Source: Gordonia lacunae (GTDB lineage Bacteria; Actinomycetota; Actinomycetes; Mycobacteriales; Mycobacteriaceae). Taken from it: 64,000 nucleotides of DNA. Position 1 is the stretch's first letter; each line of letters starts with the position of its first letter. The stretch covers positions 1-64,000 of the forward strand of contig NZ_NGFO01000008.1 of the NCBI RefSeq assembly GCF_002149015.1, read 5' to 3'. The position numbers and the translations under genes were made by a program. Below, piece after piece: positions 9,429-17,246 of the stretch. The notes under the pieces were generated by a model that did not search any database, was not told where the DNA came from, and was given only the letters and a program-made list of their open reading frames with translations.

Positions 9429-10466
9429 ATGACGAGCAGTTCGGCCGGAACCACGACCGCACCGGAAACCGTTGCACCAGAGACTTTGTCGCTAGAGCGC
9501 GGCTCCGTGCTGCGCGTGGGCCCCCTCAAACCCTCGCTCGAGGAGCGCCTCGCCGACACCTATGGCGCCGAGCGGCTACCCGACGACGAGACGCGGGCCT
9601 CCTTCCTCGACCGCTCCGCCGATGCGGTGACCGCGGTCGTGACCTCCGGGCGGACCGGGGTCGACGCCGACCTGATGGCCGCGCTGCCCAACCTCGGGGC
9701 CATCGTCCACTTCGGCGTCGGATACGACACCACGGACATCGCCCGGGCACGTGAACTCGGCATCGGTGTCAGCAACACCCCGGACGTCCTCACCGACTGC
9801 GTCGCCGACACCGCCGTCGGACTGCTGCTCGACACGATGCGCGGATTCTCCGCGGCCGATCGGTTCGTCCGCGCCGGGCGCTGGCCCCTCGAAGGCAACG
9901 TTCCGCTCACCCGGAAGGTATCCGGCACCGACGTCGGCATCCTCGGGCTCGGCCGGATCGGCTCCGCCATCGCTCACCGCCTCGACGCCTTCGGCTGCCT
10001 CATCGCCTATCACAACCGCAGCCCGGTGGCAGAGGCCCCGTACCGCTATGCGGCGTCGCCGGCCGAGCTCGCCGCGCAGGCAGATGTGCTGATCGTGGCC
10101 GCCGCAGGCGGAGCGAACACACATCATCTCGTCGACCGGAACGTCCTCGAGGCGCTGGGCCCCGACGGCTTCCTGATCAACGTGGCCCGCGGCAGCGTCG
10201 TCGACGAGAGCGCGCTCGTCGACCTGCTGCAGCACGGCCGGCTGGCCGGCGCCGGCCTGGACGTGTTCGCACACGAGCCGGAGGTACCCGAAGCGCTGCT
10301 GTCCATGGACAACGTCGTGCTGCTCCCCCACCTGGCGAGCGGCACTGTCGAGACCCGAGCCGCCATGGAAGAACTCACCCTCGCCAACCTCGAGTCGTTC
10401 CTGCGGACCGGCGACCTGTCGACCCCGGTTGTCGCCCCGAATCCCGCACTGCGAAAGGCCGTCTGA
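9429..10466 (+). CDS. D-2-hydroxyacid dehydrogenase (second copy)
   Basis: A 345-residue D-isomer 2-hydroxyacid dehydrogenase. The NAD-binding motif GILGLGRIGSAIA lies near residue 173, the arginine loop NVARGSVVDE near 250, the acidic segment LDVFAHEPEVP near 280, and the histidine motif LLPHLASGT near 300. ATG 9429 has a GGAGG eight bases upstream. It resembles the GhrB-like hydroxypyruvate/glyoxylate or 2-ketogluconate reductase branch, though family-level assignment is safer. Only low similarity to the 284-1285 protein is visible, so the two are probably not recent duplicates. It reads into the stress-protein gene by a TGATG overlap. Confidence 0.9.
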   Translation: MTSSSAGTTTAPETVAPETLSLERGSVLRVGPLKPSLEERLADTYGAERLPDDETRASFLDRSADAVTAVVTSGRTGVDADLMAALPNLGAIVHFGVGYDTTDIARARELGIGVSNTPDVLTDCVADTAVGLLLDTMRGFSAADRFVRAGRWPLEGNVPLTRKVSGTDVGILGLGRIGSAIAHRLDAFGCLIAYHNRSPVAEAPYRYAASPAELAAQADVLIVAAAGGANTHHLVDRNVLEALGPDGFLINVARGSVVDESALVDLLQHGRLAGAGLDVFAHEPEVPEALLSMDNVVLLPHLASGTVETRAAMEELTLANLESFLRTGDLSTPVVAPNPALRKAV

Positions 10467-10861
10467 TGTCCGTCGTGCTCAGCTACCTCCCGACGCCCGA
10501 AGGTCGCGGCGCACTTCCGTTCGGCTTCGCCGAGGCCCGCATGCGTGGCACGGACGTCGTGGTCGTGGCGGATGGTGACAACGCCTCGTCGCCCGAATTC
10601 CTGGTCGACCTCGAGAACGCGCGCGACGTGGCCCAGGCCGGCGAGGTGGACTACCGCGTCGCCGAGAACGATCCGGGTCTGTCGCATGCCGATCAGCTCA
10701 TCGACGCGTCGTACGACGACGCGGCAGAGCTCCTGGTGATCGGCCAGCGACGGCGTTCACCGGTCGGTAAACTGTTGACCGGCAGCGTGGTCCAGCGTGT
10801 GCTGCTCGACGCCCAGTGTCCGGTCGTCGCGGTCAAACCACCCGTACGCGCCGCAGTCTGA
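10466..10861 (+). CDS. Universal stress protein (UspA family)
   Basis: A 131-residue single-domain UspA-fold protein. It has the N-terminal strand VVLSYLPTPEGRGAL, and the C-terminal nucleotide-binding-type motif VIGQRRRSPVGKLLTGSVVQRVLL followed by PVVAVKP, close to the G-2x-G-9x-G(S/T) pattern of ATP-binding Usp proteins. It starts one base before the dehydrogenase stop ends (TGATG), so it is coupled to it. Usp proteins are usually linked to starvation or redox stress; why one is joined to a hydroxyacid dehydrogenase is not clear. Confidence 0.9.
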   Translation: MSVVLSYLPTPEGRGALPFGFAEARMRGTDVVVVADGDNASSPEFLVDLENARDVAQAGEVDYRVAENDPGLSHADQLIDASYDDAAELLVIGQRRRSPVGKLLTGSVVQRVLLDAQCPVVAVKPPVRAAV

Positions 10862-10884
10862 CCGGGCCCCTCCGTCGCGGATCT

Positions 10885-10968
10885 CCGACGCACAGTCGAC
10901 GGGATCCGACGCACGGTCGACGAAATCGGACGCACGGTCGACGGGATCCGACGCACAGTCGACGGGAT
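10885..10968. repeat. Four tandem 21-bp repeats, locus 1
   Basis: Four contiguous units of 21 bp with consensus CCGACGCACAGTCGACGGGAT; units two and three vary at a few positions (CGGTCG for CAGTCG, GAAAT for GGGAT). Each carries the palindrome GTCGAC. The array sits between the convergent ends of the stress-protein gene and the LysR gene. Three degenerate units of the same family and period occur at 17071-17133. There are no unique spacers, so it is not a CRISPR. Confidence 0.9.
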
Positions 10969-10983
10969 CGGTGGAGGGCGCCG

Positions 10984-11877
10984 TCAGATCCACTCCCGTT
11001 CGGGGAGAACATCAGTCATCAACCGGGCGAGCGCCGGGTTGGCGTTGTCGGCGCGCCAGGCGATGTTCATCTGTACGGGCCGGTCGCGGATCGCGGTCAC
11101 CTCTTTGAACACCACTCCGTCGGGGTGCATGGTCATCGCCGACTCCGGCACCAGTGCCATCCCCAGACCGGAATGCACCAGAACGAGCATGGTGTGCACC
11201 TGGGTGACGTACTGGACATAGCGCGGTGAGGCCCCGACCGCCGTGAAGGTGCTGATCAACAACTCGTTGAAGTACCGCGCGTCCGTGGGCGAATACATGA
11301 TGACCGCCTGACCGTCGAAGTCCTCGATCGCCAGGTGCTCGACATCGGCGAACTCGTGGTCGGCGGGCAGCGCGGCGACCAACCGTTCATGATGCAGCGG
11401 ACGAGAATTCACGCCCGGCCGAGAGATCGGCGGACGGACGATGCCGAGATCGAGGTCCCCGCGGACCAGGGCCTCCACCTGCGAGACGGTGACCATCTCC
11501 CGCAGCACCAGCCGCACGTCCGGCAGCTTCTCGCGGGCGGTCTGCATGAGCCGGGGCAACACCGCCCGCGCCGAGGCCCCGGTGAAACCGATGTTCACGG
11601 TCCCCAGATCGCCCGCCGGCACCCGTCGGACGGTCAGAGCCGCACCCTCGGCGAGCGCGACGATCCGCCGCGCGTCGGGCAGAAAGGCCGCGCCGGCCGC
11701 GGTGAGCGACACGGCCCGGCTGCTGCGCTCGATCAGCTGGACCCCGAGTTCGTGCTCCAGCTGTTGGATCTGCCGACTGAGCGGGGGTTGCGTCATGTGC
11801 AGTCGCTCGGCCGCCCGGCCGAAATGCAACTCCTCGGCGACCGCGATGAAGCAGGACAGGCGCGACAGAGAGAACAT
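10984..11877 (-). CDS. LysR-type transcriptional regulator
   Basis: A 297-residue LysR regulator. Residues 1-60 are the winged helix-turn-helix (SCFIAVAEELHFGRAAERLH, then MTQPPLSRQIQQLEHELG), followed by a linker and a periplasmic-binding-like effector domain. The N-terminus resembles the BenM/CatM/CbnR branch, which responds to aromatic or dicarboxylic acids such as muconate; an aldarate or oxo-dicarboxylate effector would fit the neighbours. It lies downstream of gudD2 on the same strand, 115 nt away, with a GC-rich hairpin and a 60-bp duplication between. Boxes matching ATAC-N7-GTAT near 9311 and a partial one at 16093 are candidate targets. Confidence 0.92.
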   Translation of the reverse strand: MFSLSRLSCFIAVAEELHFGRAAERLHMTQPPLSRQIQQLEHELGVQLIERSSRAVSLTAAGAAFLPDARRIVALAEGAALTVRRVPAGDLGTVNIGFTGASARAVLPRLMQTAREKLPDVRLVLREMVTVSQVEALVRGDLDLGIVRPPISRPGVNSRPLHHERLVAALPADHEFADVEHLAIEDFDGQAVIMYSPTDARYFNELLISTFTAVGASPRYVQYVTQVHTMLVLVHSGLGMALVPESAMTMHPDGVVFKEVTAIRDRPVQMNIAWRADNANPALARLMTDVLPEREWI

Positions 11878-11899
11878 CGATCCACTTTCGGCATCGTCG

Positions 11900-11916
11900 C
11901 CCCGCGATTTGCGGGG
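11900..11916. terminator. GC hairpin between gudD2 and the LysR gene
   Basis: Perfect inverted repeat CCCCGC-GATTT-GCGGGG. On the minus strand it follows the end of the glucarate dehydratase gene and precedes the LysR start. It lacks a T-tract, so intrinsic termination is uncertain; it could instead slow transcription or stabilise the 3' end of the upstream message. Confidence 0.35.
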
Positions 11917-11940
11917 TGGTGTGGATGACGCTAACCCACG

Positions 11941-12000
11941 GCGGCGGTGCTCGTCGGTATCTTCACCACCGCGGCGGTGCTCGTGGGTACGTTCACCACC
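11941..12000. repeat. 30-bp tandem duplication at the end of gudD2
   Basis: Two adjacent 30-bp units (11941-11970 and 11971-12000) that begin GCGGCGGTGCTCGT and end TTCACCACC and differ at three positions. The second unit contains the gudD2 stop codon (11993-11995), so the duplication copied the terminal bases of the gene into the 3' flank. Confidence 0.85.
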
Positions 12001-13333
12001 GCGGGCTGGAGTTCACGAAGCCCGGATCGATGGACTGCATGTAACCGGTGTCGTCCCGATCTCGGATGCCGCAGTCGAGGTACTGCTGGTGCAGCGCCGC
12101 CAGCGACTCCTCGTCGAGTTCGACCCCCAGCCCCGGACCGGTCGGGACGGGCACCGCACCGTCGACGATGCGAAGGGCGCCCGGCTTGACCACATCCTCG
12201 GTCTTCCACGGCCAGTGGGTGTCACAGGCGTAGGTGAGATTGGGCGTCGCTGAGGCGAGATGCACCATCGCGGCCAGGCTGATGCCCAGGTGCGAGTTCG
12301 AATGCATCGACAGACCGAGTCCGAAGGTCTCACAGATGCCACCGAGTAGGCGCGATCTCTGCAGACCACCCCAGTAGTGGTGGTCGGACAGCACGACGGA
12401 CACCGATCTCTTCCGCACCGCGGGTTCGAGATGGTCGAAGGCGACGACACACATGTTGGTCGCGAGCGGCATGGTCGCCCGCTCGGCGACCCGGGCCATC
12501 CCCTCGAGTCCGGGGGTCGGGTCCTCCAGATACTCGACGATGCCGTCCAACTCGGCTGCGACGCGCAACGAGGTCTCCACGGTCCACGCCGCATTGGGGT
12601 CCAGGCGCAGCGGCACGCCGGGGAACTCGGCGTGCAGCGCCTTGATCGCGGCGATCTCCTCGTCGGGGTCGAACACGCCGCCCTTGAGCTTGATCGCGGT
12701 GAACCCGTACCGGTCGATCATCCGGTGTGCCTGCCGGATCAAACCGCCCGGGTCGATCGCCTCGCCCCATCCGTCCGGGAGGCCGTTGGTACCGGCTGCG
12801 CCGGGGTGGGCCGCCCATTTGTAGAACAGATACGCACTGAACGGCACCTGGTCCCGCACGCGGCCACCCAGCAGGTCACTCACCGGACGACCAAGGGTCT
12901 TGCCCTGGATGTCCAGACAGGCGACCTCGAACGGCGAGAAGACCCGGTCGGTGGTGCTGGCCGTGGTGATCATCCCGGCCACCCCGTCGCCACCGGTCAC
13001 CGCCAGCGTCGAGATCCGGGCGTCGATCGCGTCCCGGAGACGGTGGAGCGCAAAGACGTCGAGGCCGATGATCGCCTCGGCGGCGGCCTCCATCCGGGTG
13101 AGATGCGCGGTGTCGGCGTAGGTCTCGCCGAGTCCGCGCACGCCACCCGACGTCTCGATCACGATGATCGCCCGGAGTGCGTAGGGCTGGTGGACACCCA
13201 CCGTGTTGAGCAGCGGCGGATCGACGAACGCGACCGGGGTGACGGTCACCTTCGTGATCGTGGTGTCGGTCCGCCGCGGACCGGCGACAGCGGTACGCGC
13301 AACCGGCGCGGCGTCGATCGTCTTCGTCGGCAT
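11993..13333 (-). CDS. Glucarate dehydratase family protein (second, divergent)
   Basis: A 446-residue enolase-superfamily dehydratase of the actinobacterial glucarate dehydratase type. It shows VTPVAFVDPPLLN at the N-terminal cap, the base motif IKLKGGVFDPDEE near 215, metal-ligand motifs LRLDPNAAW and YLEDPTPG, and a histidine motif GLSMHSNSHLGISLA near 340. It differs throughout from the GudD at 1292-2650, so it is a paralogue or a distinct acquisition, possibly acting on galactarate or another diastereomer. Start ATG 13333 lies 6 nt after the kdgD stop. It completes the operon KGSADH-kdgD-gudD2. Confidence 0.9.
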   Translation of the reverse strand: MPTKTIDAAPVARTAVAGPRRTDTTITKVTVTPVAFVDPPLLNTVGVHQPYALRAIIVIETSGGVRGLGETYADTAHLTRMEAAAEAIIGLDVFALHRLRDAIDARISTLAVTGGDGVAGMITTASTTDRVFSPFEVACLDIQGKTLGRPVSDLLGGRVRDQVPFSAYLFYKWAAHPGAAGTNGLPDGWGEAIDPGGLIRQAHRMIDRYGFTAIKLKGGVFDPDEEIAAIKALHAEFPGVPLRLDPNAAWTVETSLRVAAELDGIVEYLEDPTPGLEGMARVAERATMPLATNMCVVAFDHLEPAVRKRSVSVVLSDHHYWGGLQRSRLLGGICETFGLGLSMHSNSHLGISLAAMVHLASATPNLTYACDTHWPWKTEDVVKPGALRIVDGAVPVPTGPGLGVELDEESLAALHQQYLDCGIRDRDDTGYMQSIDPGFVNSSPRW

Positions 13334-13339
13334 GGCTAC

Positions 13340-14272
13340 TCAGACCGCGGCCGGAGCGGCGAGCGCGGTTGCCAGGACCGCCCGGCCCGCGGCGGTGATC
13401 CGCTCGAGCTCGGCCTGATGCTCGGGCGTCGGCTGGACCAGCGGCGCACGCACCGGGCCCGCCTCGATCCCCTCCATCGTCACACCGTGCTTCACGAGTG
13501 CGACGGCGTATCCGGGGACGGTGTTGCGCAGACGGACCAAGGGATGGAAGAACTCTCGGAGCAGCGCCTCGGTCAGCTCGACGTCACCGGTCTCCAGCGA
13601 GTTGTAGAAGGCCAGGGCCAGTTCCGGGGCGAACGCGAACGTCGCCGACGAGTAGAGGGTGACACCGAGGGCGCGGTAGGCCTGTTGCGTGATCTCGGCG
13701 GTGGGGAGTCCGTTGAAGAACAGGAATTCCTTCCTGTCGCCCAGCGCCTCCTTCACCGCGATCACGATGCGCGACACGTTGTCGAGGTCACCCGTGCCGT
13801 CCTTGAACCCGATGACGGTCGGCAGCTCGGCGACCTCGATCGCCGACTCCTCGTCGAAGACCGCGTTGCCACGGTTGTAGACGATCAGCGGCAGATCGGT
13901 GGCCGCGGCGACAGCTCGCGTGTACTCGGCGAGGCCGGCGGGCGGCATCGTCACCAGGTACGGCGGCAGCAGCAAGATGCCGTCGGCGCCATTGGCTTTC
14001 GCACTCACCGCGAACTCTTTGGCCTGCACGAGCGAGCCGCCGGCACCGGCGAACACCGGGACGCGGCCCGCGACGGTCTCGACCGCGCATCGGACGATCC
14101 GGCCGAATTCCTCGAGTCCGAGCGCGTGGAACTCGCCGGTGCCGCAGGCGACGAACACGCCGCCGGGGCCGGCCGCCACCCCACGATCAATGTGTTCGGC
14201 GAGGCGCCGGTAGTCCACCTCACCGCTGCTGTCGAAAGGTGTGACGGGAAAGAACAGGACGCCGTTGAGCAT
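13340..14272 (-). CDS. kdgD: 5-dehydro-4-deoxyglucarate dehydratase
   Basis: A 310-residue member of the dihydrodipicolinate synthase/N-acetylneuraminate lyase family. KdgD dehydrates and decarboxylates 5-dehydro-4-deoxy-D-glucarate to 2,5-dioxopentanoate. Visible family features are GVLFFPVTPFDSSGEVD at the start, GGVFVACGTGEFHAL, the tyrosine in LIVYNRGN, and the Schiff-base lysine in VIGFKDGTGD near residue 180. ATG 14272 has AAGGAG six bases upstream. The flanking glucarate dehydratase and dioxovalerate dehydrogenase supply the steps before and after, making the assignment firm. Confidence 0.94.
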   Translation of the reverse strand: MLNGVLFFPVTPFDSSGEVDYRRLAEHIDRGVAAGPGGVFVACGTGEFHALGLEEFGRIVRCAVETVAGRVPVFAGAGGSLVQAKEFAVSAKANGADGILLLPPYLVTMPPAGLAEYTRAVAAATDLPLIVYNRGNAVFDEESAIEVAELPTVIGFKDGTGDLDNVSRIVIAVKEALGDRKEFLFFNGLPTAEITQQAYRALGVTLYSSATFAFAPELALAFYNSLETGDVELTEALLREFFHPLVRLRNTVPGYAVALVKHGVTMEGIEAGPVRAPLVQPTPEHQAELERITAAGRAVLATALAAPAAV

Positions 14273-14297
14273 TGGGACTCCTTGAATGGGATGTGGT

Positions 14298-15908
14298 TCA
14301 GTCGCGGATGAGTTCGCCGTCGACACGGCGCCAGATGTGTTCGGGGTTGCCGTCGGCGATCGGTTGCGGCAGCAGAGCCGCCGGAACGTCCTGGTAGGCG
14401 ACCGGGCGCAGGAATCGTTCGATGGCAAGCGACCCGACGCTGGTGGTTCGGCTGTCGGAGGTCGACGGATACGGTCCGCCGTGGACCATGGCGTGTCCGA
14501 CCTCGACACCCGTCGGCCAACCATTGAAGAGGATTCGGCCGGCCTTGAGTTCCAGCGCCTCGAGGAGGCCGCGGGCATTCTCGTGGTCGGAGTCCGCGGC
14601 ATGGACGGTCGCGGTGAGCTGGCCTTCGAGCTCGGCGGTCACCTCGCGCACCTGCTGCAGGTCCCGGCACCGCACGACGAGGCTCGACGACCCGAAGATC
14701 TCCTGCTGCAACGTCTCCGACGCGAGGAAGGTCTCGGCGTCGGTGCCGAAGAGCGCGGGCCGGCATGTATTCGGCCCGGTCGACTCCTCGGACCGAGCCA
14801 GAACGTCCGCGGCGGAGACGAATTCGTCCACCCCCGACGCATAGCTCGCAGCGATTCCCGGGGTCAGCATCGGCGTCGGCGTCGAGGAGGAGATCGCTTC
14901 GGCGGCCGCGGCGACGAAGGTGTCGAGGCCGGGGCCGTCGACGGCGATGACGAGACCGGGGTTGGTGCAGAACTGTCCCGACCCCATCGTCAGGGAGGCC
15001 ACGAACGCACGGCCGAGGCCCGCCGCGTCGTCGCGGAGTGCACCGTCGAGCGGGAAGACGGGGTTGATCGAACTCATCTCCGCATACACCGGGATGGGTT
15101 CGGGTCGCGACGCGGCGGCGGCGACGAGAGCTGTGCCACCCGAACGTGATCCGGTGAAACCCACCGCCTTGATGCGCGGGTCGGTGACGAGCGCGATGCC
15201 GAGCTCGCGACCCGTGCCGTACAGCAGCGAGAACGTGCCCGCAGGCATACCGGTGGCGGCGATCGCATCGGTGATCAACCGTCCGACCAGTTCTGAGGTC
15301 CCGGGGTGGGCGTCGTGCGCCTTCACCACGACCGGGCACCCGGCCGCGAGCGCCGACGCGGTGTCGCCGCCGGCGACCGAGAACGCCAGCGGGAAGTTGC
15401 TGGCGCCGAACACCGCCACGGGACCGAGCGGAATCTTGCGCTGCCGGATGTCGGCACGCGGCAGTGGCGTGCGGTCCGGTCGCGCGGGGTCGATCCGCGC
15501 GCCGTGCCAGCTGCCCTCCCGCAGCACCGAGGCGAACAGACGCAGCTGACCCGACGTCCGTCCGACCTCGCCGGTGATCCGCGCGGCCGGGAGCCCGGTC
15601 TCGGCGACGGCGCGCTCCACCAGGACCTCGGTTGCGGCGTCGAGATTGTCGGCGATCGTCGAGAGGAAGTGCGCCCGGTCCTCGGACGAGGTGGCCCGGT
15701 ACGGCCCGAAAGCAGTCGCCGCGGCCGCAGTGGCACGGACGACGTCGGTCTCGTTTCCGTGTGCGTAGGCCGGCAACAACCGCCCGCCGATGGTCGGGTC
15801 GATGCCATGGATGGCACTCCCGGAGCCGGTCACCCGTTCGCCGGCGATGATGAGCTGACCGGTGAGGTCTTGCGTGCTCAGCGGTGCGGGTCGGTGCGCA
15901 ATGGTCAT
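14298..15908 (-). CDS. 2,5-dioxovalerate (alpha-ketoglutaric semialdehyde) dehydrogenase
   Basis: A 536-residue aldehyde dehydrogenase of the KGSADH group, oxidising 2,5-dioxopentanoate to 2-oxoglutarate with NAD(P)+. It has the cofactor segment FGASNFPLAFSVAGGDTASA, the glycine motif VGFTGSRSGG, the general-base glutamate in YAEMSSINPVF, and the nucleophilic cysteine in GSGQFCTNPG near residue 310. ATG 15908 has GGGA upstream; longer forms are not protein-like. It is the promoter-proximal gene of the kdgD-gudD2 operon, so the final step is transcribed first. Length and motifs are normal for the family. Confidence 0.93.
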   Translation of the reverse strand: MTIAHRPAPLSTQDLTGQLIIAGERVTGSGSAIHGIDPTIGGRLLPAYAHGNETDVVRATAAAATAFGPYRATSSEDRAHFLSTIADNLDAATEVLVERAVAETGLPAARITGEVGRTSGQLRLFASVLREGSWHGARIDPARPDRTPLPRADIRQRKIPLGPVAVFGASNFPLAFSVAGGDTASALAAGCPVVVKAHDAHPGTSELVGRLITDAIAATGMPAGTFSLLYGTGRELGIALVTDPRIKAVGFTGSRSGGTALVAAAASRPEPIPVYAEMSSINPVFPLDGALRDDAAGLGRAFVASLTMGSGQFCTNPGLVIAVDGPGLDTFVAAAAEAISSSTPTPMLTPGIAASYASGVDEFVSAADVLARSEESTGPNTCRPALFGTDAETFLASETLQQEIFGSSSLVVRCRDLQQVREVTAELEGQLTATVHAADSDHENARGLLEALELKAGRILFNGWPTGVEVGHAMVHGGPYPSTSDSRTTSVGSLAIERFLRPVAYQDVPAALLPQPIADGNPEHIWRRVDGELIRD

Positions 15909-16327
15909 CGTGGTCCCATCCCTTGTGAGTTGGCGTCTGCCGAGGTGGCCGTACCGAGGTGGCGCCCCGAGCACGGTGTTGTCTGTCCGCGATGACTGCC
16001 ACTGTCGGCGCCGGCCTCGCCCTGAGTTCGGCCTTGTCACGACCGTAGGTCCGGCCATCCATTCATGTCCAAGTCAATTACTGACGCCATCAATACACGT
16101 GCTGAATCGATGCAGATGGGTGACACGTCCGAGGATGGGCCGGCGCCCGCTTCCACGTGTCATCCGGACGATCCACGCCGGGGCTCATGCTTCACCGTCG
16201 ACGACCCGTAGTGAGACAATCGCAGCGCCGAACCCGACATAACGCACATTCGCCGAGCCACGGTTTCTGTGCCGATCGTCGGACCGGGCACCCACCCCCC
16301 ACTCGACGAAAGCGGAATCCAGAACCG
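15909..16327. promoter_or_regulatory. Divergent intergenic region with partial LysR box (16093-16107)
   Basis: A 419-bp region between the minus-strand KGSADH operon and a plus-strand secreted-protein gene. It holds ATAC-ACGTGCT-GAAT at 16093-16107, which on the minus strand reads ATTC-N7-GTAT, the form of the secondary LysR site described for BenM-type regulators. A perfect 8-bp inverted pair TGACACGT / ACGTGTCA lies at 16121-16128 and 16155-16162. The stretch 16050-16110 is AT-richer than its surroundings. No convincing coding sequence was seen. Confidence 0.45.
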
Positions 16328-16927
16328 ATGAAGCGCATTCGCCTCCTCGCCGTCATGGCCCTGGCCATCTCGGCACTGACCATCTCCTTCGGCACCGCCA
16401 ACGGCACCCCCGCACCTGCGGTGCCGTCCCACCACTCGATCGCCTCCGCCGACGGGACCTCCATCGTCTCCCAGTTGCGCAACGCGACATTCGTCGCGGG
16501 CGACCGGGAGCTCCAGGTCCTCGACGCGCGCGGACGGACCATCGAACGGATCGGGCTCGTGCTGCCGTTCGACGGGGCCGCGGTCCCGGTGCGGGCACAG
16601 GTCTCCGCCGATCGCACCCAGGCGACGTTCACGCCGATCCTCTCCCCCGAGGCGCGCGCTGCGATCGCGGCCGGCGTCCGCCCGGCATCGGCGAAGAAGG
16701 ACCGGGCCTACCAGCAGATGATCTGGCACATCACCAACGGCTGGAACCGCGGCGGAAACGTCACGACCGCGATCGGCGCGCTCGCCGGCCTCGTCATCGG
16801 CTGCATCATCATCGTCGGCTGTGTCTGGGGCGCGGGCGTCGGCGCTGCCATCGGCGCGGTCATCGGCATCAACAACGGCGATCCCCGTGCCGGCCAGTCG
16901 ATCCTGGACTGGATCAACACCCCGTAG
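16328..16927 (+). CDS. Secreted or membrane-associated protein of unknown function
   Basis: A 199-residue protein with a clear Sec signal peptide (MKRIRLLAVMALAISALTIS, cleavage near TANG/TPA). A hydrophilic domain of about 110 residues follows, then a glycine-rich hydrophobic stretch at about 138-180 (AIGALAGLVIGCIIIVGC, then GAGVGAAIGAVIGINNG), with the small-residue spacing of glycine-zipper membrane segments. It resembles a widespread set of uncharacterised exported proteins in mycolate actinobacteria, but I cannot name the family with certainty. ATG 16328 follows an AT-poor leader with no strong ribosome site. It is monocistronic, ending in an intrinsic terminator. Confidence 0.85.
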   Translation: MKRIRLLAVMALAISALTISFGTANGTPAPAVPSHHSIASADGTSIVSQLRNATFVAGDRELQVLDARGRTIERIGLVLPFDGAAVPVRAQVSADRTQATFTPILSPEARAAIAAGVRPASAKKDRAYQQMIWHITNGWNRGGNVTTAIGALAGLVIGCIIIVGCVWGAGVGAAIGAVIGINNGDPRAGQSILDWINTP

Positions 16928-16965
16928 CGGCACCGTCCTGCCCGATGCCCGCCGGGCATCGACCC

Positions 16966-17004
16966 GAATCCCCGATCCTTGTTTCCAGGGTCGGGGATTC
17001 TTTG
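16966..17004 (+). terminator. Intrinsic terminator after the secreted-protein gene
   Basis: A 13-bp stem, GAATCCCCGATCC (16966-16978) pairing with GGGTCGGGGATTC (16988-17000) with one mismatch, a 9-nt loop and a following TTT. It sits about 40 nt past the stop of the secreted protein and insulates the alkane operon downstream. Confidence 0.8.
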
Positions 17005-17070
17005 TCCAGCCCAGAGCCCCCCGGCGAGCCCGCCGGCCTCCGATGGGATGGAGTTCACCGGCGTCGAGCA

Positions 17071-17133
17071 CTGCGCACAGCCAACGGGAAACGACGCACA
17101 GTCAACGAAAATCGACGCACAGTCGACGAAGAC
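17071..17133. repeat. Three tandem 21-bp repeats, locus 2
   Basis: Three units of period 21 (17071-17091, 17092-17112, 17113-17133) sharing the core CGACGCACAGTCGACGA with the array at 10885-10968; the first unit is degenerate (CTGCGCACAGCCAACGG). They lie about 60 bp upstream of the alkB promoter, outside any gene. Confidence 0.85.
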
Positions 17134-17172
17134 TCCCGCTCACTCGTCGCTCGCTTTACAAATCAGCTCTAG

Positions 17173-17218
17173 TGTCTAGACAACAGACATTGACTCGGTT
17201 AATGTCCAGTGCTGTACA
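17173..17218 (+). promoter_or_regulatory. alkB promoter with overlapping operator dyads
   Basis: A promoter fit is TTGACT at 17190-17195, a 17-bp spacer and TGTACA at 17213-17218, giving a leader of roughly 20-25 nt before alkB. The dyad GACATT-N9-AATGTC (17186-17206) straddles the -35 element, and a perfect 10-bp palindrome TGTCTAGACA lies just upstream at 17173-17182. Such dyads suit a TetR dimer; the tetR gene at the end of this operon is the natural candidate. Confidence 0.65.
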
Positions 17219-17246
17219 TCACAGCCCCGTCCAGACAGGAGTGCGC

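Noticed and set aside
10885..10968. Possible CRISPR array
   Set aside because: Units are head-to-tail with no unique spacers and no cas genes nearby.
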